Shown in pieces: positions 55,179 through 64,000 of a stretch of 64,000 nucleotides of DNA (positions are counted from its first letter, which is position 1; each line of letters opens with the position of its first letter). The position numbers and the translations under genes were made by a program. Location of the stretch: NCBI RefSeq assembly GCF_050749805.1, contig NZ_CP192738.1, positions 2,542,001 through 2,606,000 of the forward strand, written 5' to 3'. Below the pieces are notes generated by a model. That model saw only the letters and a program-made list of their open reading frames with translations. It ran no database searches and was not told where the DNA came from. Source of the stretch: Hahella sp018986435 (lineage in GTDB: Bacteria; Pseudomonadota; Gammaproteobacteria; Pseudomonadales; Oleiphilaceae).

Positions 55179-56186
55179 TCAGACCGGCGCCCGTAAATCA
55201 CCCTCGATAATAATATCGCTTCCCTCGCAGCCGGGATTCTCAATTCGATCCAACAGCATACTGATGGCGGAATGGCCCATTTGATAGGTGTCGTGATGCA
55301 CGCAGGGGATGTTGAAGTCGAAGATATCCGCATAAGGCGCCTCATCGATACTGAACACCGCAGGATTGTGATTTTTGTTGTCCAATCTACGCAACGCTTT
55401 AAGCGCGCCCAGGGTAATCAGGATGTTGAGGCCGAACACCGCATCGGGCGCCTGTTCATGCTGTTTGAAGTAAGCGGTGGCGTTTTCAAACGCCGGCTGC
55501 ATGGTGTAGTCGCCGTAGAGCACTTCCAGCCGGGTAGGTTCTTTACATTCAGCCAGGGCTTTTTTCAGGCCTTCGAGACGCAGTTTGGAGATGTTGGACT
55601 GCTCTGGACCCGCCAGCGCCAGGATATGGCGATGGCCTTGTTCCAGCACATAACGGCCGCCTTTGTAGCCGCTCGCAAGATTATCCAGATATACGCCAGG
55701 GAAGGGCGCCGACGGTAGACGACGGTCCACCTGCACCACGGGGATATTGGCGTGAATCAATTGCTCCAGATATTGCGGGCGGTATTCGTCATAGTCGGAC
55801 ACCACAGACAGAATGATGCCGTCCACCTGATAGCTGAGCATGGTCTCCATGGCTTTGTTCTCCAGCTCCGGCGATCCGTCTGTGTCGAACAGCATGATGG
55901 AGTAGTTGCGCTTTTTGGCCGCGCGGGAGATCGCCTTGATCATCTCGCTGTAGAAGGGGTTGTCCATGCTGGCGGTGATGATGCCGATCAGCCGGCTTTT
56001 GCTGCCTTTCAGGTTGCGGGCGAAGGCGTTGGGCACGTAATTCAGCTCCCGCGCCACTTCCAGAATCCGGTCCAGGGTTTCTTTTTTCACCAGTTCCGGC
56101 TTGTTCAGCGCCCGGGATACGGTGATGGTGGTCATGTTCACCCGGCGGGCGATATCGGTAATCGTTACTTTACTCTTTTTGGGCAT
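55179..56186 (-). CDS. LacI-family transcriptional repressor
   Basis: About 335 residues. The helix-turn-helix (about 6-30, VTITDIARRVNMTTITVSRALNKPELV) and hinge are followed by a periplasmic-binding-protein-like effector domain. ATG 56186 (MPKKSK) follows GAGAGGC; the in-frame TTG 56198 adds four residues. It diverges from the sugar ABC operon and probably represses it through the GTTAAC palindromes between them. Its ligand is likely the imported sugar or polyol or a phosphorylated derivative. Confidence 0.93.
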   Translation of the reverse strand: MPKKSKVTITDIARRVNMTTITVSRALNKPELVKKETLDRILEVARELNYVPNAFARNLKGSKSRLIGIITASMDNPFYSEMIKAISRAAKKRNYSIMLFDTDGSPELENKAMETMLSYQVDGIILSVVSDYDEYRPQYLEQLIHANIPVVQVDRRLPSAPFPGVYLDNLASGYKGGRYVLEQGHRHILALAGPEQSNISKLRLEGLKKALAECKEPTRLEVLYGDYTMQPAFENATAYFKQHEQAPDAVFGLNILITLGALKALRRLDNKNHNPAVFSIDEAPYADIFDFNIPCVHHDTYQMGHSAISMLLDRIENPGCEGSDIIIEGDLRAPV

Positions 56187-56282
56187 GATGCCTCTCAAAC
56201 GCTGTGTCGGTAAGGGATGCGGCGATCCCGGAATGCGTGTCGCGACTTGCTGGTTGCAATGGAAAATTCGCTATGATAGCTT

Positions 56283-56300
56283 AATGTTAACGTTAACATT
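56283..56300. promoter_or_regulatory. LacI-type operator 1
   Basis: AATGTTAACGTTAACATT is a perfect 18-base palindrome with the LacI-family core TGNNAACGTTNNCA, 96 bases upstream of the repressor start. It is identical to the copy at 56419. The TATGAT nearby (about 56275) could be a -10 box. Confidence 0.85.
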
Positions 56301-56347
56301 CTCTCAATGCGAGGGATTGTTGCAGAAGTTGATATTTATTCTATATA

Positions 56348-56365
56348 GATGTCAACGTTAGCTTT
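56348..56365. promoter_or_regulatory. Imperfect LacI-type operator between the two perfect copies
   Basis: GATGTCAACGTTAGCTTT matches the two perfect operators at 14 of 18 positions, keeping the central AACGTT. Its centre lies 65 bases from operator 1 and 71 from operator 2. A possible auxiliary site. Confidence 0.5.
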
Positions 56366-56403
56366 CCCGTAGACGGAGGCTGGCTCCGCCTCCTATCTAC
56401 GGG
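56366..56403 (+). terminator. Strong hairpin with short T-run between operators
   Basis: CCCGTAGA pairs with TCTACGGG and, inside, GGAGGC with GCCTCC, separated by a small internal loop; TTTGTT follows on the plus strand. It could stop transcripts entering from the left before the importer genes, or act as an attenuator. It lies between the imperfect operator and operator 2. Confidence 0.55.
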
Positions 56404-56418
56404 TTTGTTCGATGTGGA

Positions 56419-56436
56419 AATGTTAACGTTAACATT
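56419..56436. promoter_or_regulatory. LacI-type operator 2
   Basis: An exact copy of the 18-base palindrome at 56283, 47 bases before the importer start codon. The two centres are 136 bases apart, close to 13 helix turns, so both would face the same side of the DNA and favour looping. Confidence 0.85.
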
Positions 56437-56483
56437 GGCGTAGAAGCCGCTTCGAACCACTAAAAATAACTAAAGGTTGAGTC

Positions 56484-57404
56484 ATGTTGAAAATAAGTAA
56501 AACCCTTAAGACCCTAGTCGCCGGTATCGCTTGCAGTTTGGGCCTGGCATCGCCAGCCGGAGCTGAACAACTGAAAATCGGCATGTCCTTTCAGGAACTG
56601 AACAACGCTTACTTCGTCACCATGAAGAATGCGTTGGAAGAAGCGGCCAAGGATATTGGCGCAGAAGTCTACATCACCGACGCCCATCACGACGTTTCCA
56701 AACAAATCAATGACGTAGAAGACATGCTGCAGAAAGGCGTGGACATTCTATTGCTCAACCCCACTGATTCCGTCGGCGTGCAATCCGCCGTCGTGTCCGC
56801 CAAGAAAGCGGGCGTCATCACTGTCGCTATTGACGCCGAAGCAGAAGGGCCCATCGACTCTTTCGTCGGCTCTAAGAACTACACCGCCGGTTACATGGCC
56901 GGCAAATACCTTGGCGAACAATTGGGCGGTAAGGGCGAGGTGGCTATCCTCGACGGCATTCCCGTCGTGCCTATTCTTGAGCGGGTGCGCGGATTCAGCG
57001 ACGCCATGCTGGAATTCCCCGACATCAAAGTGGTTGGCAAGCAAAACGGCAAGCAGGAGCGCGACGTCGCCATGAATGTGACGGAGAACATGCTGCAGGC
57101 CAATCCCGGTCTGGACGGCGTATTCAGCGTCAATGACACCGGCGCTTTGGGCGCGTTGACCGCCATCGAAGCCAGCGGTATGGACGTCAAGCTGGTTAGC
57201 GTGGACGGTCACCCGGAAGCCATCAAGGCCATGCTGAAACCTGACTCCAAATTTATCGCCACCTCGGCGCAGTTTCCTCGCGACCAGATTCGTCTGGGCC
57301 TGGCCATTGCGCTGGTGAAGCATTGGGGCTCGGAAATACCCGCCTCCATGCCAGTGGATGTGAAGCTGATCGATAAAGCCGCCGCCGCTAATTTCAGCTG
57401 GTAG
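56484..57404 (+). CDS. Sugar/polyol ABC transporter substrate-binding protein, RbsB-like
   Basis: A periplasmic binding protein of 306 residues. The signal peptide (about 1-27) ends SPAGA-EQLKIGMSF. Family type 1 features include VEDMLQKGVDILLLNPTDS, VAIDAEAEGPIDSFVGSKNYTAGYMAGKYLGEQL and FSVNDTGALGALTAIEASGM. It delivers ligand to the RbsA/RbsC-type genes downstream. Ribose is not implied: downstream genes point to a polyol. Confidence 0.92.
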   Translation: MLKISKTLKTLVAGIACSLGLASPAGAEQLKIGMSFQELNNAYFVTMKNALEEAAKDIGAEVYITDAHHDVSKQINDVEDMLQKGVDILLLNPTDSVGVQSAVVSAKKAGVITVAIDAEAEGPIDSFVGSKNYTAGYMAGKYLGEQLGGKGEVAILDGIPVVPILERVRGFSDAMLEFPDIKVVGKQNGKQERDVAMNVTENMLQANPGLDGVFSVNDTGALGALTAIEASGMDVKLVSVDGHPEAIKAMLKPDSKFIATSAQFPRDQIRLGLAIALVKHWGSEIPASMPVDVKLIDKAAAANFSW

Positions 57405-57684
57405 GCGTTAATCCGTTTTCTGTATCTGGGAATCCGTCGCTCTGGCCTCCCGCCGACTCAAAGGCGGGCAGGGCCCTTCGACAGGCTCAGGGTGAACGGA
57501 GTGGGGTCTTTTTCGCGTTTTCCTTGCACAGGCGTTCGGCGGTGAGGGCTTTGTGTGTCGCCACAAAGTTCTCAGAAATAGCGCAGATGATGACGGTTGC
57601 TTTGGCGCAGTCATTGTCGTAACGCCATGCCGACGCTTTGGATGACGCGGTTGGAGTTGGGTCGTAATACTGGGTGTAAGAGTC
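57405..57684 (+). other. Gap between binding-protein and ATPase genes
   Basis: 280 bases inside an otherwise tight operon. It contains the dispersed repeat at 57471-57506. On the minus strand, the interval from the ATPase start back to 57487 reads as an ORF without family features, probably chance or a fragment brought in with the repeat. Confidence 0.5.
57471..57506. repeat. Dispersed intergenic repeat (VHPEPVEGP-type)
   Basis: The core CCCTTCGACAGGCTCAGG (57474-57491) with the following GTGAACGG matches a short repeat that I recognise from intergenic regions of many bacteria. Translated on the minus strand it reads VHPEPVEGP, a familiar false-ORF signature. Copy number here cannot be judged from one window. 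Confidence 0.65.
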
Positions 57685-59182
<1,498 letters not shown>

Positions 59183-59190
<8 letters not shown>

Positions 59191-60169
59191 AATGACTGGT
59201 AGCGCCGCGGCGAATGTAGAGGTGAACCTGATGCAAGGCTGGTTGAAAAAGTGGAGGAAGTCCCCCGCATTTTATCCGTTGCTCGGCTTTATCGTGATAT
59301 TCGTCGCGATGGCGTTGGCGAACGAGAACTTTCTGACTACCGCCAACCTGAGCAATGTGGCGCGGCAGGTATCCATCAATGCGATTATCGCCGTGGGCAT
59401 GACCTGCGCGATTCTGACCGGCGGCATCGACCTGTCTGTGGGACCGGTGATGGCGCTGTCCGGCACCATTACCGCCGGTTTGATCCTGGCGGGCTTTCCG
59501 CCGGAAGTCGCCATGGTGGGCGGCTTGCTGGTGGGCGCGTTGTTCGGCGCGGGCAACGGCGCATTCGTCGCCTACGCCAAGATGCCGCCGATTATTGTGA
59601 CGCTGGCCACCATGGGCATCGCCCGCGGATTGGCGCTGATCTATACCGGCGGATATCCGATTTCCGGCTTGCCTGATTCTTTCGCGGTGCTGGGGCGCGG
59701 CGAGGTCTTCGGCATTCAGGCGCCGATTCTGGTGATGGCGGCGGTGTATCTGGTCGCCTATGTTCTGCTTAATCACATGCCCTTTGGCCGCTATGTATAC
59801 GCGATAGGCGGCAATGAAGAAGCCGCGCGTCTGAGCGGGGTGAGAGTGCAGCGCTATAAACTGGCGGTCTACACCATCAGCGGCTTTACTGCGGCGCTGG
59901 CGGGCATCGTGCTGACTTCCCGTCTGATGAGCGGGCAGCCCAACGCGGGCATCGGCTTTGAACTGGACGCCATCGCCGCTGTGGTGCTTGGCGGCGCAGC
60001 CATCGCCGGCGGTCGCGGAGCGATTGTGGGCACTTTGATTGGCGCCATGATGCTGGGCGTGCTCAATAACGGACTCAATCTGATGGGCGTCTCGCCGTAC
60101 ATTCAAAACATCATCAAGGGGGGCATTATCCTGCTCGCCATATTTATCAGCAGAAGCCGGGACAAGTAG
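59183..60169 (+). CDS. Sugar/polyol ABC transporter permease, RbsC-like
   Basis: A 328-residue inner-membrane permease of the RbsC/XylH type with about nine or ten helices. Signature stretches include GMTCAILTGGIDLSVGPVMALSGTI, PPIIVTLATMGIARGLALIYTGGYPI and GGNEEAARLSGVRVQRYKLAVYTISGF, the cytoplasmic coupling loop. Start ATG 59183 lies inside the ATPase gene with GGAGG upstream, so translation is coupled. Confidence 0.95.
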
Positions 60170-60218
60170 CCCCGGCCCGCTCTCAAAACTCGAAATCATA
60201 TAACACCAACAACAGCCA

Positions 60219-60253
60219 TTATCAGCATGGCGATGATAGGGGCATGCTGATAA
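60219..60253. repeat. 11-bp inverted repeat after the permease gene
   Basis: TTATCAGCATG and CATGCTGATAA form a perfect stem with a 13-base loop. It lies in the 214-base gap between permease and dehydrogenase genes and may be an RNA stability hairpin, partial terminator or regulator site. Confidence 0.6.
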
Positions 60254-60270
60254 TCAGGGGCATGGATGCG

Positions 60271-60300
60271 CCTGCGCGGCGGCAAGCCGCGGGAGACAGG
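60271..60300 (+). repeat. Second hairpin in the permease-dehydrogenase gap
   Basis: CGCGGC-GGCAA-GCCGCG forms a 6-bp stem; outer CCTG and CAGG may extend it. It is 18 bases after the first inverted repeat, so the two form a paired structure, perhaps lowering or protecting downstream transcripts. Confidence 0.5.
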
Positions 60301-60383
60301 ACCTGACACGTGCAGGGACTGTCGTTTCAGACAAATGGAAGGAAGCCATTTTTCTGCCAGATTCATAATATGGAGAATTCCGC

Positions 60384-61460
60384 ATGTCTGCTTTACCTGA
60401 AATGATGACCGCGGTGGTCTGTCACGCTCCCAACGATTACCGCCTGGAACAACGCGCCCGACCGATAGCGGGCCATGGTGAGCTGGTGATCAAAATCGAG
60501 GCCTGCGGTATTTGCGGTAGCGACTGCAAGGCCAGCTCCGGCGCGGATATGTTCTGGTGCGGGGATAATCCCTGGTTAAAAGCGCCGGTCATTCCCGGTC
60601 ATGAATTCTACGGTCGCGTGGTCGAGATGGGACCGGGCGCGGCGGAGCGTTTTAACGTCAAGTTGGGAGAGAAAGTGATCGCCGAGCAGATTGTTCCCTG
60701 CGAACGCTGTCGCTTCTGTCGTTCCGGCAAATACTGGATGTGCGAAGTGCACAACATCTTTGGATTTCAGAAAGACGTCGCTGAGGGCGGTATGGCCCAG
60801 TACATGCGCGTGCCCGCCAACGCCATCGTGCACAGCATTCCCGAGTCTGTGTCTCTGGAAGACGCTGCATTGATCGAGCCGATGGCCTGCGCGATCCACA
60901 CTGTTAACCGGGCGGACATTCAATTGGACGACGTAGTGGTGCTGGCGGGCGCAGGTCCTCTGGGATTGTGCATGATCCAGGTTGCGCGACTGAAAACGCC
61001 GAAAAAACTGGTGGTCATCGACATGGTGGATGAGCGTCTGGAACTGGCGAAAGACTTTGGCGCCGATGTGGTGTTGAATCCTGCTCGCGACGATATCGAC
61101 GCAGCGATCAAAGGCATGACGGACGGCTATGGCTGCGATGTCTATATCGAAGCTACCGGCGCGCCGGCGGCGGTCACTCAGGGCTTGCGCATCATCCGTA
61201 AGCTGGGGCGTTTCGTTGAGTTCAGCGTCTTCGGCGCGGAAACCACCACCGACTGGTCCGTCATCGGCGACCGCAAGGAACTGGATATCCGCGGCGCGCA
61301 CCTGGGGCCGTACACCTATCCAGTGGCCATTGATCTGTTTGAACGTGGACTGGTGACCTCCCGAGGCATCGTCACTCATCAACGCAAGCTGGATGATTGG
61401 GAGAACGCCTTCCAACTGGCGTCCACCGCTGACTCCATCAAAGTGCTGCTGATACCCTGA
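60384..61460 (+). CDS. Zinc alcohol dehydrogenase, erythritol/L-threitol dehydrogenase type
   Basis: A 358-residue medium-chain dehydrogenase. Catalytic zinc ligand Cys in ACGICGSDCK, then GHEFYGRVVEMG, the structural-zinc cysteines in PCERCRFCRSGKYWMC, and NAD site AGAGPLGLCMI. KLGRFVEFSVFGAETTTDWSVIGDRKELDIRGAHLGPYTYP closely matches proteins annotated erythritol/L-threitol dehydrogenase. It should oxidise an imported polyol to a ketose. Position in an ABC-kinase-transaldolase operon supports this; exact substrate is uncertain. GGAG precedes the ATG. Confidence 0.85.
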   Translation: MSALPEMMTAVVCHAPNDYRLEQRARPIAGHGELVIKIEACGICGSDCKASSGADMFWCGDNPWLKAPVIPGHEFYGRVVEMGPGAAERFNVKLGEKVIAEQIVPCERCRFCRSGKYWMCEVHNIFGFQKDVAEGGMAQYMRVPANAIVHSIPESVSLEDAALIEPMACAIHTVNRADIQLDDVVVLAGAGPLGLCMIQVARLKTPKKLVVIDMVDERLELAKDFGADVVLNPARDDIDAAIKGMTDGYGCDVYIEATGAPAAVTQGLRIIRKLGRFVEFSVFGAETTTDWSVIGDRKELDIRGAHLGPYTYPVAIDLFERGLVTSRGIVTHQRKLDDWENAFQLASTADSIKVLLIP

Positions 61461-61471
61461 GGAGCCGTGTC

Positions 61472-63022
61472 ATGAATTACGTCATCGGCGTCGATATCGG
61501 CACGCAAAGCGCCAAGGCGCTGTTGGTGGCGGCGGACGGCGCCATCGTTGCGAAAGCCTCGCAGAGCTATCAAGTGGACACGCCGCGTCCGCTGTGGGCG
61601 GAGCAATGGCCGGATGTCTGGCTACAGGCGGTGTACAAAACCGCAGCTGAATGTGTGGCGACCTCTGGAGTCGACCCAGCCAGCGTTCGCGGCATCTGCG
61701 TGAGCAGTCTTTATGGCGGTTCCGGCATTCCTGTGGATGCGGATATTAAACCGCTACACCCCTGTCTGATCTGGATGGATCGTCGGGCCACCGCCGAGAC
61801 GGAATGGGTTCGGGAGCATGTGGATGTGGCGCGATTGCAGGAGATTACCGGCAATGGCGTGGACAGCTATTACGGCTACACCAAAATACTGTGGCTGAAG
61901 GCCAACAAGCCGGAGGTCTGGCGTCAAACCCGCTATCTGCTGCCGCCCAATAGCTACGTCAATTACCATCTTACTGGCGAGCTGGCGGTGGACCATAGTT
62001 CCGCCGGCAATATTGGCGGCGTGTACGACCTGCAGCGTCGCCAATGGTCGCAAGAAGCGATGGATATGCTGGGCATTGAGGCGAATAAGATGCCTGAGCG
62101 ACTGGCGGCGTCCGGCGAGATAGTCGGTCGCCTCACGGCGGAAGCGGGAGCGCGGCTGGGCTTGCCCGCCGATATTCCTGTGGTGGCGGGCGGCGTCGAC
62201 GCGGCCATGGCGACCCTGGCGGCGGGAGTGGTGGAGCCGGGCAACCATGTCGCCATGATCGGCACCAGCATGTGCTGGGGATTCGTCAATCGGGAGACCG
62301 ATGCGCGCAACGGCTTGATCAGCATGCCTTATGTGGCCAACAGCGAGCAGGACATCTATATCTTCGGCGGCGCCATCACCGCGGGCGCCTCCATCAGTTG
62401 GTTTCGGGAGCAGTTTTGTGAACAAGACCGGCAGGCCGCCCAGGCTCAGGGGGAAGCGGACGTTCATCAGTTGATGGAAAGAGACGCGGCGAAGACGCCT
62501 CCCGGCGCCAATGGTCTGGTATTTCTGCCGTATCTGATGGGCGAGCGCAGTCCAATCTGGGACCCCAACGCTTCCGGCTCCTTCGTCGGGCTGACCTTGT
62601 ATCACACCCGTGCGCATTTATACCGCTCCATTCTGGAAGGCCTGGCGTTTGCGTTGCGGCACAACATTGAGTGCGGCCGACAAGGTGCGGCGCGGCTGGA
62701 CCCTGAGCTGATTGTCGTCGGCGGCGCGGCGCGCTCGGATTTATGGATGCAGATCATCGCCGACGTCACTGGATATCCGGTGCTAACTATCGAGCAGGAT
62801 GTAGAAGCGCCGATTGGCGCAGCGCTGCTGGCGGCGTTGGCGGGTGGATTAGTCGAGGAGGTCTCCGCCATTCGCAACTGGATCAGCCTGGCCCCCAGAG
62901 CCAGACCTATTGCGGCCAATGCAGCGGTCTACGAGCGTATGTTTCAGCAATACTGCCGGCTTTATCCAAAGCTGCGCAACGCCATGCATGACTTGAGAGC
63001 GGTAGCTCAGGAGAAAGAATAG
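61472..63022 (+). CDS. FGGY-family carbohydrate kinase
   Basis: A 516-residue sugar kinase with the ASKHA phosphate loop GVDIGTQSAKALL at residue 6-18, the substrate segment SSLYGGSGIPVD and WMDRRA, and the nucleotide-site GTSMCWGF and VVGGAARSDLW. It resembles xylulokinases and erythritol-kinase-type enzymes. It would phosphorylate the ketose made by the neighbouring dehydrogenase. The gene starts 11 bases after the dehydrogenase, with GAGGAG as ribosome-binding site. Confidence 0.9.
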   Translation: MNYVIGVDIGTQSAKALLVAADGAIVAKASQSYQVDTPRPLWAEQWPDVWLQAVYKTAAECVATSGVDPASVRGICVSSLYGGSGIPVDADIKPLHPCLIWMDRRATAETEWVREHVDVARLQEITGNGVDSYYGYTKILWLKANKPEVWRQTRYLLPPNSYVNYHLTGELAVDHSSAGNIGGVYDLQRRQWSQEAMDMLGIEANKMPERLAASGEIVGRLTAEAGARLGLPADIPVVAGGVDAAMATLAAGVVEPGNHVAMIGTSMCWGFVNRETDARNGLISMPYVANSEQDIYIFGGAITAGASISWFREQFCEQDRQAAQAQGEADVHQLMERDAAKTPPGANGLVFLPYLMGERSPIWDPNASGSFVGLTLYHTRAHLYRSILEGLAFALRHNIECGRQGAARLDPELIVVGGAARSDLWMQIIADVTGYPVLTIEQDVEAPIGAALLAALAGGLVEEVSAIRNWISLAPRARPIAANAAVYERMFQQYCRLYPKLRNAMHDLRAVAQEKE

Positions 63023-63026
63023 AGCG

Positions 63027-63995
63027 ATGAAAAGCCTGTTAAACCAATTACGCGATTACACCAAGGTTGTGGCCGACACCGGCGATCTGGAGGCGATTCG
63101 CCGCTTTGCGCCGGAAGACGCCACCACTAATCCTTCGCTGGTGTTGAAAGCGGTGCAATCCGGCGACTATGACGCCTTATTGCGGCAAAGCGTGGCGCTG
63201 GCGCGCAGATTGAATCCTCAGGATGAGGAAAGAGCTATTGAAACCGCCCAGGACAATCTGGTTGTAGCGATGGCGCAGCGCATACTGGACGCGACGCCGG
63301 GCAAGGTCTCCATTGAGGTCAGCGCCCGCTATTCCTACGACATCGACGCCACCGTCACCAAGGCGCGAGAGTTGCGACGTCTTTTGAGTCAGGTGGGCGC
63401 GCCGGTGGAGCGGGTGCTGATAAAAATCGCCGCAACCTGGGAAGGCGCACAGGCCGCGCGTATTCTTGAGCGCGAAGGCGTCAACTGCAACCTGACGCTG
63501 ATTTTCAATCTGGCGCAGGCGCGCGCCTGTGCCGAGGCGGGGGCGTTTCTGGTGTCTCCCTTCGTTGGACGTATTCTGGACTGGTACAAGCGAGCGAACC
63601 CCGACATGGAATATGTCCCTGAGCAAGAGCCGGGGGTGTTGTCGGTAAAAGACATTTATCGTTATTACCGACGCTATGGGTACGCCACGATCGTAATGGG
63701 CGCCAGCTTTCGCAATATCGGAGAAATTATCGCGCTGGCGGGATGTGATCGTCTCACTATCAGTCCATCGCTGCTGGAAGCGCTGGCGGACACGCAAGGG
63801 ACGTTGCTGCCGGCGCTGTGCGACGATGGCGTGCGCGCCGCGCCTCCTGAGCCTCTGACGGAAAAAGAATTCCGCTGGCTGATGAGTGAAGACGCCATGG
63901 CGACGGAAAAGCTGGCGGAGGGCATTCGTGGGTTTTATCAGGACCAGTTGAAGCTGGAAGCGATGATCCGCGAACGCTTGCGCGCAGGAGATTAA
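63027..63995 (+). CDS. tal: Transaldolase
   Basis: A 322-residue class I transaldolase of the TalB type, moving a dihydroxyacetone unit between sugar phosphates in the non-oxidative pentose phosphate pathway. The Schiff-base lysine is Lys133 in VLIKIAATWEG, one place from E. coli TalB; YTKVVADTGDLEAIRRFAPEDATTNPSLVLKA carries the other active-site residues. It starts 4 bases after the kinase stop (overlapping ribosome-binding site AGGAG), so it belongs to the same operon and would channel the phosphorylated product into central metabolism. Confidence 0.95.
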   Translation: MKSLLNQLRDYTKVVADTGDLEAIRRFAPEDATTNPSLVLKAVQSGDYDALLRQSVALARRLNPQDEERAIETAQDNLVVAMAQRILDATPGKVSIEVSARYSYDIDATVTKARELRRLLSQVGAPVERVLIKIAATWEGAQAARILEREGVNCNLTLIFNLAQARACAEAGAFLVSPFVGRILDWYKRANPDMEYVPEQEPGVLSVKDIYRYYRRYGYATIVMGASFRNIGEIIALAGCDRLTISPSLLEALADTQGTLLPALCDDGVRAAPPEPLTEKEFRWLMSEDAMATEKLAEGIRGFYQDQLKLEAMIRERLRAGD

Positions 63996-64000
63996 AGCTA

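Overview
The window looks like chromosomal DNA of a marine gammaproteobacterium of the Oceanospirillales/Pseudomonas type. The protein sequences and gene order closely resemble Hahella chejuensis; that assignment is from memory, not from a search. Evidence includes the gammaproteobacterial blocks leuCDB-asd-fimV-truA-trpFBA-accD-folC-dedD-cvpA-purF-metZ and ftsK-lolA-rarA-crcB-serS-cysG, a class I PHA synthase, and a rare Gram-negative GH9/GH48 cellulase pair.

Layout. 1-5.1 kb: the 3' part of aroC, an MFS permease, a phasin and phaC (storage polyester). 5.1-10.7 kb: a LysR regulator divergent from leuCDB, then asd. 10.7-24.7 kb: fimV with a structured leader, then truA, trpF-trpB-trpA, accD, folC, a SPOR protein, cvpA, purF and metZ. 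24.9-32.5 kb: ftsK, lolA, rarA, crcB, serS, cysG. 32.6-36.6 kb (minus strand): modE-modA-modB-modC plus a stand-alone RibD-type deaminase, with a perfect ModE-type palindrome upstream. 36.9-42.1 kb: an orphan T6SS-type FHA protein, a chemoreceptor and a diguanylate cyclase gene broken by an internal deletion.

42.2-45.4 kb is the clearest foreign segment: an intact IS630-type transposase beside an AT-rich stretch with one short secreted RHS-type protein that lacks a toxin tip. An HD-GYP phosphodiesterase, a small membrane protein, a tiny Arg-rich DRR protein and an orphan KdpE-like response regulator follow (45.4-48.5 kb).

49.2-55.0 kb encodes a secreted GH9 cellulase and a secreted GH48 cellulase. 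They share a C-terminal layout of two Ig-like modules plus CBM2 and should act together on crystalline cellulose. 55.2-64 kb is a sugar or polyol module: a LacI-type repressor divergent from an RbsB/RbsA/RbsC-type ABC importer, an erythritol/threitol-type dehydrogenase, an FGGY kinase and a transaldolase. Two identical 18-bp palindromes and a third imperfect copy lie between repressor and importer, and a related palindrome precedes the GH9 gene.

I found no rRNA, tRNA or CRISPR array. The housekeeping blocks look ordinary. The most unusual parts are the cellulase pair with its operators, the polyol operon, the RHS/IS630 island, the damaged cyclase and the isolated FHA and RibD-like genes.
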